Below, one piece after another: positions 54,019 through 62,295 of a DNA stretch of 64,000 nucleotides (within the stretch, counting starts at the first letter, position 1; every line of letters begins with the position of its first letter). This DNA is from Streptomyces indicus (GTDB taxonomy: Bacteria > Actinomycetota > Actinomycetes > Streptomycetales > Streptomycetaceae), in contig NZ_FNFF01000008.1 in NCBI RefSeq assembly GCF_900100315.1, positions 248,001-312,000 of the forward strand, read 5' to 3'. Both the position numbers and the translations under genes were made by a program. The notes under the pieces are model-generated. The model saw only the letters and a list, made by a program, of their open reading frames with translations. It searched no databases and was not told the DNA's origin.

Positions 54019-54762
54019 GTGACCCGCATTGACAGCGCGCGTGCCGCGGCCAGCTCGGCGAAGGAGAGCGTGCGGCACGCCGCGGAAGCGGTGGCGCCCT
54101 ACGCCGGCACGGCAAAGGACCGGGCCGCGCATTATGCGCACGAGGCTCGCGTACGGCTCGCGCCCGTGGTCTCCGACGCCGCACACCAGGCCGCCGACCA
54201 GGCGCGCACGCAGTACGGCGCCCATGTGGCGCCACGACTGAAGCAGGCGCGTACGCACGTACCGCCGAAGCTGGACCAGGCCGCCCAGGACGCGGCCGAC
54301 GCGACCCGGCGCGCCGCCCACCAGGCGGCCGACTTCACGCGTCCGAAGATCGAGCAGGCCGTCGCCGCGGCAGGCCCGGTCAAGGACGCCGCGGTCGACC
54401 GCAGCACGGCGGCCGTCGCCGCGCTGCGCGGACAGGTCTCCTCGAAGGAGATCCAGCGTCTGGTCCGCCGCCACGAGCGCCGGGCTTCCGCCGGCCGCTT
54501 CGTGAAGCGGCTCGCGGTGGTGGGTGCGATCGGCATGGCCGCCCTCGCCGCCTGGAAGTGGTGGGACAAGCAGGCCAACCCGGACTGGCTGGTCGAGCCG
54601 CCCGCGCCCACCGAGGTCGCGGAGACCGGTTCGACGACGCTGACGTCGGTGGACGGCAGCGGTCAGTCGATCCTCGACCCCGAGGTCCAGGCCAAGCAGG
54701 CCGAGGCCGAGGCGGGCGAGGGGGCGGACTGGTCGCCGCAGCGGCCGGACGAGAGGGCCTGA
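54019..54762 (+). CDS. DUF5324 family helical membrane-associated protein
   Basis: A 247-residue protein. Residues 1-140 are strongly amphipathic helices rich in Ala, Lys and Arg with repeated VKDAA/HQAADxAR-like segments, resembling apolipoprotein or LEA-like repeats. One hydrophobic helix (about 163-182, LAVVGAIGMAALAAWKWW) and an acidic tail follow. The family is DUF5324, found in Streptomyces. Its operon partners are not evident. GTG at 54019 has AGGAGGAGG about 8 bases upstream. Confidence 0.8.
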   Translation: MTRIDSARAAASSAKESVRHAAEAVAPYAGTAKDRAAHYAHEARVRLAPVVSDAAHQAADQARTQYGAHVAPRLKQARTHVPPKLDQAAQDAADATRRAAHQAADFTRPKIEQAVAAAGPVKDAAVDRSTAAVAALRGQVSSKEIQRLVRRHERRASAGRFVKRLAVVGAIGMAALAAWKWWDKQANPDWLVEPPAPTEVAETGSTTLTSVDGSGQSILDPEVQAKQAEAEAGEGADWSPQRPDERA

Positions 54763-54775
54763 TCAGAAGTACGCA

Positions 54776-54818
54776 CGCCGAGGGGCGGGAGACCGGCTGG
54801 GTCTCCCGCCCCTCGGCG
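54776..54818 (+). terminator. Terminator abutting parS
   Basis: A perfect 19-bp stem (54776-54794 with 54800-54818) with GGCTG loop. The last stem base (54818) is the first base of the parS site; the T-run of the terminator is thus the TTT of parS. Confidence 0.85.
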
Positions 54819-54831
54819 TTTCACGTGAAAC
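54818..54831. promoter_or_regulatory. parS: parS site (ParB binding), second perfect 14-mer
   Basis: GTTTCACGTGAAAC, identical to the first site 46 kb away. It lies in the 135-bp convergent gap between the DUF5324 gene and the HTH protein gene, with no coding overlap. Confidence 0.95.
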
Positions 54832-54897
54832 ATCGGGCAGTTGCTGGTGCTGACACCGGGCCCGGGCAGGGCCCGACACGGACGCTCCGCCGGGCCC

Positions 54898-56223
54898 CTA
54901 CCCCTGCCCCTCCGGTGCCTCCGTGTGCGCGGGGATCCACTCACCGCCGCCCAGCGGATAGTCGAAACCGGGCCGCCCGGTCCGGGCGCTGGTGCGGAAC
55001 GGCTTTCCGTTGTCGTCGATCCGCACGGTCCCGTGCTTCCCGCCGCTGGACCACTCGAGCTCCAGGAACCACTGCACATCGTGGGCCTGCGCCTGCGCGG
55101 TGACGTAGAAGACCTCGGGATCGGTCTCGCTGACCTTGTACGGGAAGTCCCGCTGCCCTGCCGTGGGTGCGGTGTCGGGGCGTCCGGCGTCCAGGTCCAC
55201 GGCGAAGGACTTGGTGGACACCCCGCCGCCGCAGCCGACACCCATCGCGTAGTCGGACCAGCGCAGCGGGGCGTTCTTCGTCAGCACCCGTACATGGAGG
55301 TCTTCGAGCACCACCGTGTCCTTGCCCCTGCCCTGGACGGTGAGCGCCACCATCTGCTCCCCGGCCGGCACACCGCCGAGCGCCTCCACCCACCGGCGGG
55401 CCTCCTGCTGGTTCGCCGGCGGCGGGGGCATCTGAGCGGGGTCCCGGTCCACCAAGTAGTGCTGGCTGCAAGGGCTGTCCCACTTGTACGGGTTGACGGC
55501 GACGGTCGGCTCCAGGGCACCGCCACCGCCCGTGCCGTCCGCTGCCTCCTCCCGCGCACCCGACCCGCCCGCCGGCGGCTTCGTGCTCCGCTGGCCGTCG
55601 GGCGCGGCCGAGGAGGGCGAACTGCCGCTGCCCCCGGGCTGCTTGGCATCCGGCGCGGCGGAGGACTCCTCGACGGCCGCTCCCGCACCCACCGACTGCC
55701 GCCTGTCGTCTCCGCCACCGTCCCCGCCCCGCGGTACGAGGCTCACGACGAGCGCGACGGACACGGCTGCGGCGGCCACGCCGATCCCCGCGAGCAGTAC
55801 GGTCCGGCGCCTGCGGCCGGGGGCGGCAGGGGCCGCGGACGCCGTCTCCGGCTCGGGGATCACCGCTTGTTCAGGCGTCGTCGTCGGCTCAGGCGTCGGC
55901 TCAGGCGTCGTCGGCCCGGGCGACGCAGGACCGGCGACAGGAGAGACCGCGGCCGAAGCCGCCCCGGATTCCCCGCCCTTGCGTCCCCGCAGGGCATCGG
56001 CCCGCACCCACAGCCGGTGCAGCTCGACCAGTTCCTCGGGCGTGGCCTTGCACTGGCGCGCGAAGCGCTCGACGGGTGCGTAATCCGTCGGGACGGCATC
56101 CCCGTTGACGTACCGGTGCAGGGTCGACGCGCTCAGATGCAGCCGCTTCCCCAGCACGCCGAAACTGAGTCCCGACCGCTCCTTGAGCTCCCGCAGCAGT
56201 GCCGCGAACTCGTCCCCCGCCAC
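54898..56223 (-). CDS. Helix-turn-helix protein with membrane helix and extracytoplasmic domain
   Basis: A 441-residue protein: cytoplasmic XRE-like HTH (about 1-70, SGLSFGVLGKRLHLSASTLHRYVNGDAVP), Pro/Thr-rich linker, one helix (TVLLAGIGVAAAAVSVALVV), a long Ser/Gly/Pro spacer and an extracytoplasmic domain from NPYKWDSPCSQHYLVDRDP onward. This is the layout of a membrane-bound regulator sensing outside, like other streptomycete HTH-TM proteins; the ligand is unknown. The GTG at 56223 follows GGGAGG; longer N-terminal starts are less well supported. Divergent from the lipoprotein gene. Confidence 0.85.
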   Translation of the reverse strand: MAGDEFAALLRELKERSGLSFGVLGKRLHLSASTLHRYVNGDAVPTDYAPVERFARQCKATPEELVELHRLWVRADALRGRKGGESGAASAAVSPVAGPASPGPTTPEPTPEPTTTPEQAVIPEPETASAAPAAPGRRRRTVLLAGIGVAAAAVSVALVVSLVPRGGDGGGDDRRQSVGAGAAVEESSAAPDAKQPGGSGSSPSSAAPDGQRSTKPPAGGSGAREEAADGTGGGGALEPTVAVNPYKWDSPCSQHYLVDRDPAQMPPPPANQQEARRWVEALGGVPAGEQMVALTVQGRGKDTVVLEDLHVRVLTKNAPLRWSDYAMGVGCGGGVSTKSFAVDLDAGRPDTAPTAGQRDFPYKVSETDPEVFYVTAQAQAHDVQWFLELEWSSGGKHGTVRIDDNGKPFRTSARTGRPGFDYPLGGGEWIPAHTEAPEGQG

Positions 56224-56429
56224 CGTTCCTCCCTCTTCCGCGTCCCGCGGCACCGTTCCAGGGGAAAGACGTTTCCCCAGGTCAGAGTCCTGCGAACGTT
56301 CCAGCATCCCCACCTTCCCGGCAGATCTGGCGGCCGGGACAGAACGCCGCACAAGCTCTGATCATCCAAGCACGCCGCACCGGCCCGTCCGGCGGCCTGC
56401 ACCTCCACGCACACTCACGGGGATCCACG

Positions 56430-57197
56430 ATGTCCACTCGCCTCACCCGCTCCCGCCTCCTCGCCGCCACGACCCTCGCGGTCGCCACCCTCACCCTCAC
56501 CGCCTGCGGAGGCGGTGACGGCGGCTCCGTACGCGACGAGGGACCGGGCACCTCCGCCGCCACCTCCGCACAGCCGGATTCGCCGATGAACGACAACAGC
56601 TCCGGGCACAAGGACGCGGCGACGGGCAAGCCGGCCACCGACAGCAGCTCAGGCTCCGACTCCGACTCCGGCCGACGGGACTCGGCAGCGAACGGCAGCC
56701 CGTCATCGGGCGGCAGGAACTCCGGAACCTCCGGCCGCTCCGGCACCTCCGCCGACAACGGCACCGACAGCACCACCGACCGCCCCACCAAGCACCCGGT
56801 CTGCGACGGCTCCACCACCAGGACCACCGCCACCGAGGTCAGCCGCCCGCTGAACCACCTGCTGCTCACGGTCACCAACACCGGCCCCGGCGCCTGCGAC
56901 CTGATCGGCTACCCGATGGCCCGGTTCGGCGAGGCACAGGCCGTCCCGCCGGCCCTCGAATCCACCAAGCCGCAGGCCGTGATCACGCTCGCCCCGGGGG
57001 AGTCCGGCTACGCGGGCGTCCGCCTCTCGGCGGCCGACGGCAGCGGCACGCACGGCTACACGGCCAGGACCCTGACGGTCGCCTTCGAGGGCGGCGGCCC
57101 GGTCGGCCGCCCCGCCCTGAGCGGCAAGGGCGTGTACGTGGACAGCTCCCTGCGGGTCACGTACTGGCAGACCAGCATCGACCACGCCCTCGACTGA
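56430..57197 (+). CDS. Secreted DUF4232 lipoprotein
   Basis: A 255-residue lipoprotein. The signal (LLAATTLAVATLTLTAC) ends in lipobox LTAC with acylated Cys26. Ser/Gly/Asp-rich linker 27-120 follows. The C-terminal DUF4232 domain (about 130-255) includes NHLLLTVTNTGPGACDLIGYPMARF and ITLAPGESGYAGVRLS. Function unknown; the gene faces the divergent HTH gene, which could control it (inference). Confidence 0.85.
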   Translation: MSTRLTRSRLLAATTLAVATLTLTACGGGDGGSVRDEGPGTSAATSAQPDSPMNDNSSGHKDAATGKPATDSSSGSDSDSGRRDSAANGSPSSGGRNSGTSGRSGTSADNGTDSTTDRPTKHPVCDGSTTRTTATEVSRPLNHLLLTVTNTGPGACDLIGYPMARFGEAQAVPPALESTKPQAVITLAPGESGYAGVRLSAADGSGTHGYTARTLTVAFEGGGPVGRPALSGKGVYVDSSLRVTYWQTSIDHALD

Positions 57198-57218
57198 GCC
57201 GCCGCAGAACCAACAAAA

Positions 57219-57256
57219 ACACCCTCTGACCTGCAGAAATGCAGATCGGAGGGTGT
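57219..57256 (+). terminator. Terminator after the lipoprotein gene
   Basis: ACACCCTC (57219-57226) pairs with GAGGGTGT (57249-57256), with an inner CTGC-AGAAAT-GCAG stem and one mismatch, 22 bases after the stop; CATTTC follows. Confidence 0.8.
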
Positions 57257-57265
57257 CATTTCGTG

Positions 57266-57288
57266 TGGAGCCTAGGGGAGTCGAACCC
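57266..57288 (-). mobile_element. tRNA-Ala 3'-end fragment, probable attachment-site scar
   Basis: On the minus strand the bases read GGGTTCGACTCCCCTAGG then CTCCA, the T-arm and acceptor 3' strand of actinobacterial tRNA-Ala. The sequence upstream of GGGTTCG (minus strand) no longer forms a tRNA: the anticodon arm and 5' acceptor half are missing. A partial duplication of a tRNA 3' end is the classical scar of a site-specific integration. Recognition is from memory of tRNA-Ala sequences, so moderate confidence. Confidence 0.55.
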
Positions 57289-57574
57289 GAAATCGTTACC
57301 TTCCTGACCTGCGGCTTTGCCAAAGAACCAGGACAAACAACCCTGTTTCCATCCACCTGGATCCTGCTTGATCCCCCTCGATTCTGCCCCCGTGCTGACA
57401 TGTCAGCACGGGGGCAGAATCCGTCACGGATGCGAATCGGCCCACGGTGAGACCCATGGTTCACGGGATCCGAGGATCGCACATCGCTATTTGCGCAAAC
57501 AGCAGCCCGGACTCCGAGCCTGCTCTCCATCTCCTCCAAGACCGGCCCCCGAAGCCACCACTCAGCGGTTGAGA
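57289..57574. other. Non-coding junction region
   Basis: No gene is visible in this stretch. It contains the 42-bp palindrome annotated separately; the remaining sequence has no conserved feature I can recognise. It lies between the tRNA-Ala fragment and the recombinase remnant. Confidence 0.5.
57380..57421. repeat. 42-bp perfect palindrome
   Basis: A continuous inverted repeat with no spacer; the left half is GATTCTGCCCCCGTGCTGACA less its first base in the tally (57380-57400) and the right half its exact complement (57401-57421). It may be a bidirectional terminator or a recombination site remnant. Confidence 0.9.
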
Positions 57575-58007
57575 TCAAGGACGGGCAGTGCGGGCGTAGT
57601 CGGCCATGTCGTCGTCGACGACCTTCGGTCGGCCGCCGTGGCGGCCGCGCGCGGGCGGACGCTTGGCCTTCCAGGGATTTCTCCCGGATGTACTCGCGCT
57701 CGGACTCGGCCATGCCGGCGAAAACCGCAAAGCGGGCGGCGCCGTGTCCGGAGGGGTCGTAGGCCCCTCGGAGGGGGCCGGTGAGGAGTTCGAGCTGGAT
57801 GTCGGGTGGCGCAGGTCCTCGGCGATGGCCATGAGTTCGGCGGCGCTGCGGCCCAGACGCTTTTCATCTCGTGCCCGGCGAAGATCACCTGTTGGTGGGG
57901 ACGGCCTTCTTGATGGTGCGGGCGAAATCGCCTTGACGAACTCGGGCCGGCCTCGATCCGGGGCCTCTTCCAGGGCGTCGAGCTGGCTCTGGAGCTCTTG
58001 CAACGTG
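57575..58007 (-). pseudogene. Serine recombinase (resolvase/invertase) remnant with several frameshifts
   Basis: Pieces of a resolvase-family recombinase read in order on the minus strand but in changing frames: LQELQSQLDALEE, PEFVKAIS, then VIFAGHEMK, RLGRSAAELMAIAEDLR, LELLTGPLRGAYDPSGHGAA, FAGMAESEREYIREKSLEG and GRHGGRPKVVDDDMADYA. These are the middle and hinge/C-terminal part of the family. At least four frameshifts separate them, and the catalytic N-terminal Ser region and the DNA-binding end are lost. The gene is dead and marks a past mobile element beside the tRNA-Ala scar. Confidence 0.78.
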
Positions 58008-58195
58008 CGTACCCCTGTGTCGTGGGCTTCGTGGTGGCCTCGGGTGCGGCGGCGTCGATGGTCGGGCCCCTTTTCCCACGCGTGGCCGGGGCTGCGGTTG
58101 GCAGGGGTGCGTACTTCGAGCTCGGCGCGGCACAGGGAAGAATCGGTACCGGTCGGTCCAGGCAAGGCGGCTCATCGGTGCACGGCCGGATCTCG

Positions 58196-58384
58196 CTACT
58201 TGGCTGGAGGGTGCTTGCGTCTGGGGTCCAACCGATAGTCGGGGCAGTCGCGGTTTTGACACGCACCCGGTCCCCACACGGGAACGAACACCCCAAGGGT
58301 TTTGCGCCGGTGGACCGCGGCCGGCACGGACCGCTGACAGGCCGGACACACGTACGCGTCAACCTCACGCTTCGCCTTGACCAT
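58196..58384 (-). CDS. Small zinc-ribbon-like protein
   Basis: A 62-residue basic ORF: MVKAKREVDAYVCPACQRSV near its start, then CQNRDCPDYRLD. The CPAC and CQNRDC pairs suggest a zinc ribbon, and similar short Cys-rich ORFs occur on streptomycete mobile elements. The ribosome-binding region is poor (AAAGAA just upstream). It lies within the accessory zone downstream of TerC; expression is uncertain. Confidence 0.4.
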   Translation of the reverse strand: MVKAKREVDAYVCPACQRSVPAAVHRRKTLGVFVPVWGPGACQNRDCPDYRLDPRRKHPPAK

Positions 58385-58465
58385 TTCTTTACTGTACGCC
58401 CGAACTGCGCTGTCGGGAAGCGGTCGGCTTCCTGACAGACCCGAGCACGGGAGGGCCTCACCGTC

Positions 58466-59509
58466 CTAATCTGGTGAATCGGTGGGCGACTCAGGGGCAT
58501 CCACGCTACGCGCCTCGACCTGCTCGGTTGCCGCGGAGGCGTCCCTCCGCTCGTCAGACTGTTTCGGAACACCCATCGGGGGCGGCCTTGTGAGGCTGAG
58601 CAGCACGGAGCCTGTCAGGACGATGACGATGACCGCGAGGCTGATCGGTGAGGGGATCTCCGGGACGCTGGGGCTGATCATCTTGTGGGACGCCTGGAGG
58701 ATGAGTTTGACGCCGATGAAGGCGAGGATGACCGCTAGGCCCTTGCTCAGGTAGTGGAAGCGGTCCAGCAGCCCCGCGAGCATGAAGTACAGCGCCCGCA
58801 GGCCGAGAACAGCGAACGCATTGCTGGTGTATACGATGAAGGCGTCGTCGCTGACAGCGAGGACAGCGGGAACGCTGTCGACGGCGAAGATCAGATCGGC
58901 TGCCTCGATCGCGGCCACCACCGCCAAGAGCGGGGTGGCCACGCGTTTGCCGGCTTCCTTGACGAAGAACTTCATGCCGGCGTACTCGTCGCGGACCGGC
59001 ATGATCTTGCGGAGCATCCGCACGGCGAAGCTCTTGCCCGGGTCGAAGCTCTCTGCCTCGTCCTTGAGGAGCTTGTAGGTGCTGTAGAACAGGACCGCTG
59101 CGAAGGCGAACAGCACCGCGGTGAAGCGGCTGACCACGGCTACGCCGAGGGAGAGAAAGATGGCGCGGAAGATCAAGGCGCCCATGACTCCGAAAAACAG
59201 CACCCGGTGCTGGTATGCGCGCGGCACCTTGAAGTAAGCGAAGATCACGGCGAAGACGAAGAGATTGTCGACTGACAGGCTCTTCTCCAGCAGCCAGGCC
59301 GTCGTGTACTCCGTGCCTGCCGTCGCACCAAGGACGAGAAAGACGACAGCGCCGAAGATCAAGGCAAGGCCCACCCACAGGCCGCTCCAGGCGGCGGCCT
59401 CCTTGAAGCCGATGACATGCGCGGTGCGGTGGGCCAGCAGATCCACCGCCAGCGACACCACCACTGTCGCGGCGAACGCCACCCACAGCCAGAGCGGGAC
59501 ATCAAGCAC
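58466..59509 (-). CDS. TerC family integral membrane protein
   Basis: A 347-residue membrane protein with about eight helices. TerC signatures are EKSLSVDNLFVFAVIFAYF, FRAIFLSLGVAVV, and AIEAADLIFAVDSVPAVLAVS, which carry the acidic residues thought to bind metal. TerC-family members act in tellurite resistance or manganese export at the membrane. The C-terminal 45 residues are polar and variable. GTG at 59509 follows GAGGGG. No other ter genes are present in the window. Confidence 0.9.
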   Translation of the reverse strand: MLDVPLWLWVAFAATVVVSLAVDLLAHRTAHVIGFKEAAAWSGLWVGLALIFGAVVFLVLGATAGTEYTTAWLLEKSLSVDNLFVFAVIFAYFKVPRAYQHRVLFFGVMGALIFRAIFLSLGVAVVSRFTAVLFAFAAVLFYSTYKLLKDEAESFDPGKSFAVRMLRKIMPVRDEYAGMKFFVKEAGKRVATPLLAVVAAIEAADLIFAVDSVPAVLAVSDDAFIVYTSNAFAVLGLRALYFMLAGLLDRFHYLSKGLAVILAFIGVKLILQASHKMISPSVPEIPSPISLAVIVIVLTGSVLLSLTRPPPMGVPKQSDERRDASAATEQVEARSVDAPESPTDSPD

Positions 59510-60340
59510 GTCGGCACCCCTCACCACGGCCCGCGCAAAGTACGCCGACCCCAATACATCGGAGTGTGCGGCATCACGCCTTCAGAAGCACGTAGAGCGG
59601 GTCTCGCCGCCACACAAGGTCCCCCTCGCCATGTACGTCGACGCGGGTCGTGGCCGGACACGGCGGCCCGCAGGGTGTCGCGGACCGACGCCCGGACACT
59701 CCGCCGTGCACGCCGCGGAAAGGCCGATCGCCCCCCTCACTGAAGACGTTGAAGACACTCAAGACACCAGGGCCCCCGAACAGGCACGGCCTGCCGCCCG
59801 GTCCCCCGCCGCGCGAGATTCGGGCCGCAGCACGCCGTCCAGGTGTACTGGCCCGCCTGCTGTCACTGTGTCGAGTGCCGGTCAGCATCCGGCGGGCGGC
59901 CGCCGCCGCGCCGGCCCCGTCCCGCAAAGGCACCTGACGGTGTACGCGGCCCGGTCGGCTCACCCGCCGACCGGGTCGTCCTACGAACCTCGATCGTGCC
60001 CAGTCGAACAGTTCGGCCGAAGCGGTCATGTGAAGCAGCCGTGACACGATCCTGCCGTTCCACTGGCGCCTGACGTCCCAACCCACTGACGTTCCCGTGT
60101 CCAACGACACTGGCAACTCTCGGCTCGCGGTGGCATCGAAATCTCACGATGCGGACGCCGAATCGGGGTCCGCTACTTTGAACCCCACCGATCCGGGCAC
60201 TCGATCTCCACTCTCCCGAGTGACGTGCGGAGGACGGGGCTAGCGTCGGCTGACGGAGGGCAACCGTCACCACGCGCCGTAAGAGCACCATCAACCCACC
60301 CGTGAGCGAGCGCAGTTCATCGGCGCCTGCGAGGAGATGC
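59510..60340. other. 831-bp gap without recognisable gene
   Basis: Reading frames on both strands have no recognisable domain and no consistent codon pattern. The gap separates the divergent TerC and PAP2 genes and must contain their promoters. It is four times longer than the usual gap in this window and may contain decayed genes. Confidence 0.5.
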
Positions 60341-61129
60341 ATGAGTGGCACGAACTACTCCGCCCCCGAGCCCGTACAAGACCAACGGGCCGACCGCGCG
60401 GTGAAGGACTGGCTCGCCGCGCCCCTGGCGCGGGCGGCCGTGCTGCAAGCCCTCGCCGCAGCAGCGGTGATTGCTCTGGTCACCTCCGGCTGGCAGCCGC
60501 TCCTCCGGCTCGACCAGGACGTGGCCGCCCGCCTGCACGCCTTGGCGCTGGAGCATCCCGGCTGGACCCACGCCCATCGCATCCTGACCGACTGGGTCGT
60601 CGACCCGTGGACCATGCGCCTGCTGCTGACTGTCACCGTGTTCGGCCTGTGGTGGCAGCGCCGCCGCCTCCTGGCTCTGTGCCTCGCTCTCACCTCCATC
60701 GCCGAGACCGCCTTGCGTGCGCTCCTGCGCTGGGCCATCGGCCGGGAACGGCCCCACTGGCAAGACCCAGTCGACACCGCCGACTTCGCCGCCCTGCCCT
60801 CCGGCCACGCGATGACCACCGCCGCGACCTGCGTACTGCTGCTCGGCCTGGCCCGACAGATCCCGCTCCGACCGTGGTTGTGGCACACCGCCCGCGTCGC
60901 CGCCATCCTCATCATCGCCGTAGCGTGCTTCACCCGGATCTTCCTCGGCGTGCACTGGCTCACCGACACCCTCGCCGGAGTTCTGCTCGGCTCCGCACTG
61001 GCCACGGCCGCCTTCGCCACCTGGCACAGCCTCACCGGCCCTGACCGCGCCGCGCGGACGGCAAAACCCGCACTGCCGCGCCAGCACCGGGGCCAGCATC
61101 GTGAGGCGACATCGGATACCGATAACTGA
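60341..61129 (+). CDS. PAP2-family membrane phosphatase
   Basis: A 262-residue integral membrane phosphatase of the phosphatidate/undecaprenyl-diphosphate type. The three active-site blocks are RWAIGRERPHW (motif 1, Arg in place of the usual Lys), PSGHAM (motif 2) and TRIFLGVHWLTD (motif 3, Arg and His). About six helices are visible. Substrate unknown. ATG at 60341 has GAGGAG 5 bases upstream. Confidence 0.9.
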   Translation: MSGTNYSAPEPVQDQRADRAVKDWLAAPLARAAVLQALAAAAVIALVTSGWQPLLRLDQDVAARLHALALEHPGWTHAHRILTDWVVDPWTMRLLLTVTVFGLWWQRRRLLALCLALTSIAETALRALLRWAIGRERPHWQDPVDTADFAALPSGHAMTTAATCVLLLGLARQIPLRPWLWHTARVAAILIIAVACFTRIFLGVHWLTDTLAGVLLGSALATAAFATWHSLTGPDRAARTAKPALPRQHRGQHREATSDTDN

Positions 61130-61201
61130 GAGCGAGGACGGTGCCTGTCCGAACTCGAAGCCGTCGAGCGGGATCGCACCACAAGCAGCCCGCCGGTCGA
61201 C

Positions 61202-61485
61202 TCACACAGCGACGAGCCGGACCTGTTCCCCACAGAGCTTGGTCATGTCATCGACGTCGGAGGTCAGCATGGCCACCGGGCGCTGCTGACGCAATGCGAT
61301 CTCGGCCACGGAAGCGTCGATCGCGTACTTGTGACCGTGCAGCCCGGCCCTCATCAACAGCGCGGAGGCCGCCTTCGCCTCCTCCTCACCCACCACGACC
61401 ACGCGCAGGCCGGACAGAAGCCAGTCCAACCGGGCCTTGTTCGTGCGCACGTGTACGGCCTCGATGACGGTGACAGACGATACAC
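61202..61485 (-). pseudogene. Truncated PIN-domain (VapC-type) toxin remnant
   Basis: The C-terminal two-thirds of a PIN nuclease: VSSVTVIEAVHVRTNKARLD, then LLMRAGLHGHKYAIDASVAE and VAMLTSDVDDMTKLCG. The second half holds two acidic residues of the active site (YAIDA; TSDVDD), but the N-terminal strand with the first Asp is absent: in-frame sequence upstream of VSSV does not resemble a PIN domain. No antitoxin gene is near. It is a 5'-truncated remnant. Confidence 0.65.
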
Positions 61486-61579
61486 GTTCCGAACCCCATC
61501 CCTTGCGCCAGCAAAGAGCTGACGATGGCCCGCAAGCGGCCTGGTTGGCGTCAGCACCGACCCGTGCTCGCCCCTGTGG

Positions 61580-62250
61580 TCAGTGGCCTGGCACCAGTTC
61601 CCTCGTCGGACTCGGCACGCCGAGATCCGTCAAGGGCTGCGTGTTGGTTACCACGTCAACGCGATGCGATCTCGCGTACGAGGCCAAGGCCAAAGAGAAC
61701 TTCGGCTCGCTGATCGTGGTCTGAGCGACTGCCGCCAGGTAGCGCAGCAGCCTCGGCGTCACTCTCATCCTTCCTTGAAGAAGCCGCAGATTGGCGATGC
61801 CGCACTCCGCCTCCAGTCGGATCGTCTCGTCCCGGTCAGGCTTCTCGACCAGTCCCGCCATCCTCTGCACCGGGCCCTCGTCGGTACAGACGATCACTCC
61901 GTGGCTGCTTGCCGCGCCAGCGTCGAAGGGTGTGGCCAGCACCGCCGGGATGGCCGACGGGGTCGCTGCGACGAGCGTTGACAGCGCTGTATGGGTGGGG
62001 TCGACGTTGTCAGCAAAGACCACGTAGAACTCCCCTGTGCGCAGGTGTTCGGAACCGTTCAACACGGAGGTGACATCGGCGTATCGGCCATGCTGGGCGA
62101 TGAAGTCGACTTGCAGATGGTCGGCGGCTCGGGGCTGCGCCGGAAGCTGGTTCGTGAGGCTCCGGTAGCGAGCCAAAGCCCCTGGAGCGAGGACCTGGCG
62201 GGTCCAGTCGATCAGCGGCGTGTAGTACGTGTCTCCTGCGGGTTGCGTAC
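61580..62250 (-). pseudogene. 5'-truncated sugar nucleotidyltransferase remnant
   Basis: The reading frame from YYTPLIDWTRQVL to PTRELVPGH resembles the C-terminal two-thirds of an NTP-transferase (glucose-1-phosphate uridylyl/thymidylyl type): FYVVFADNVDPTHTAL, HGVIVCTDEG, AGLVEKPDRDETIRLEAECG and EPKFSLALASYARSHRV. The N-terminal Gly-rich nucleotide motif is absent, there is no start codon in frame ahead of it, and MgtE's stop comes 46 bp upstream. It is therefore broken at the 5' end. Confidence 0.65.
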
Positions 62251-62295
62251 GACGGTCTCGATGTCGATGCCCAGGCCCGCTCCATGGGTGCCCTC

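Noticed and set aside
59574..60116. A 180-codon minus-strand ORF in the TerC-PAP2 gap
   Set aside because: No homology I can recognise and no clear ribosome-binding site; the Arg/Gly-rich composition is that expected by chance.
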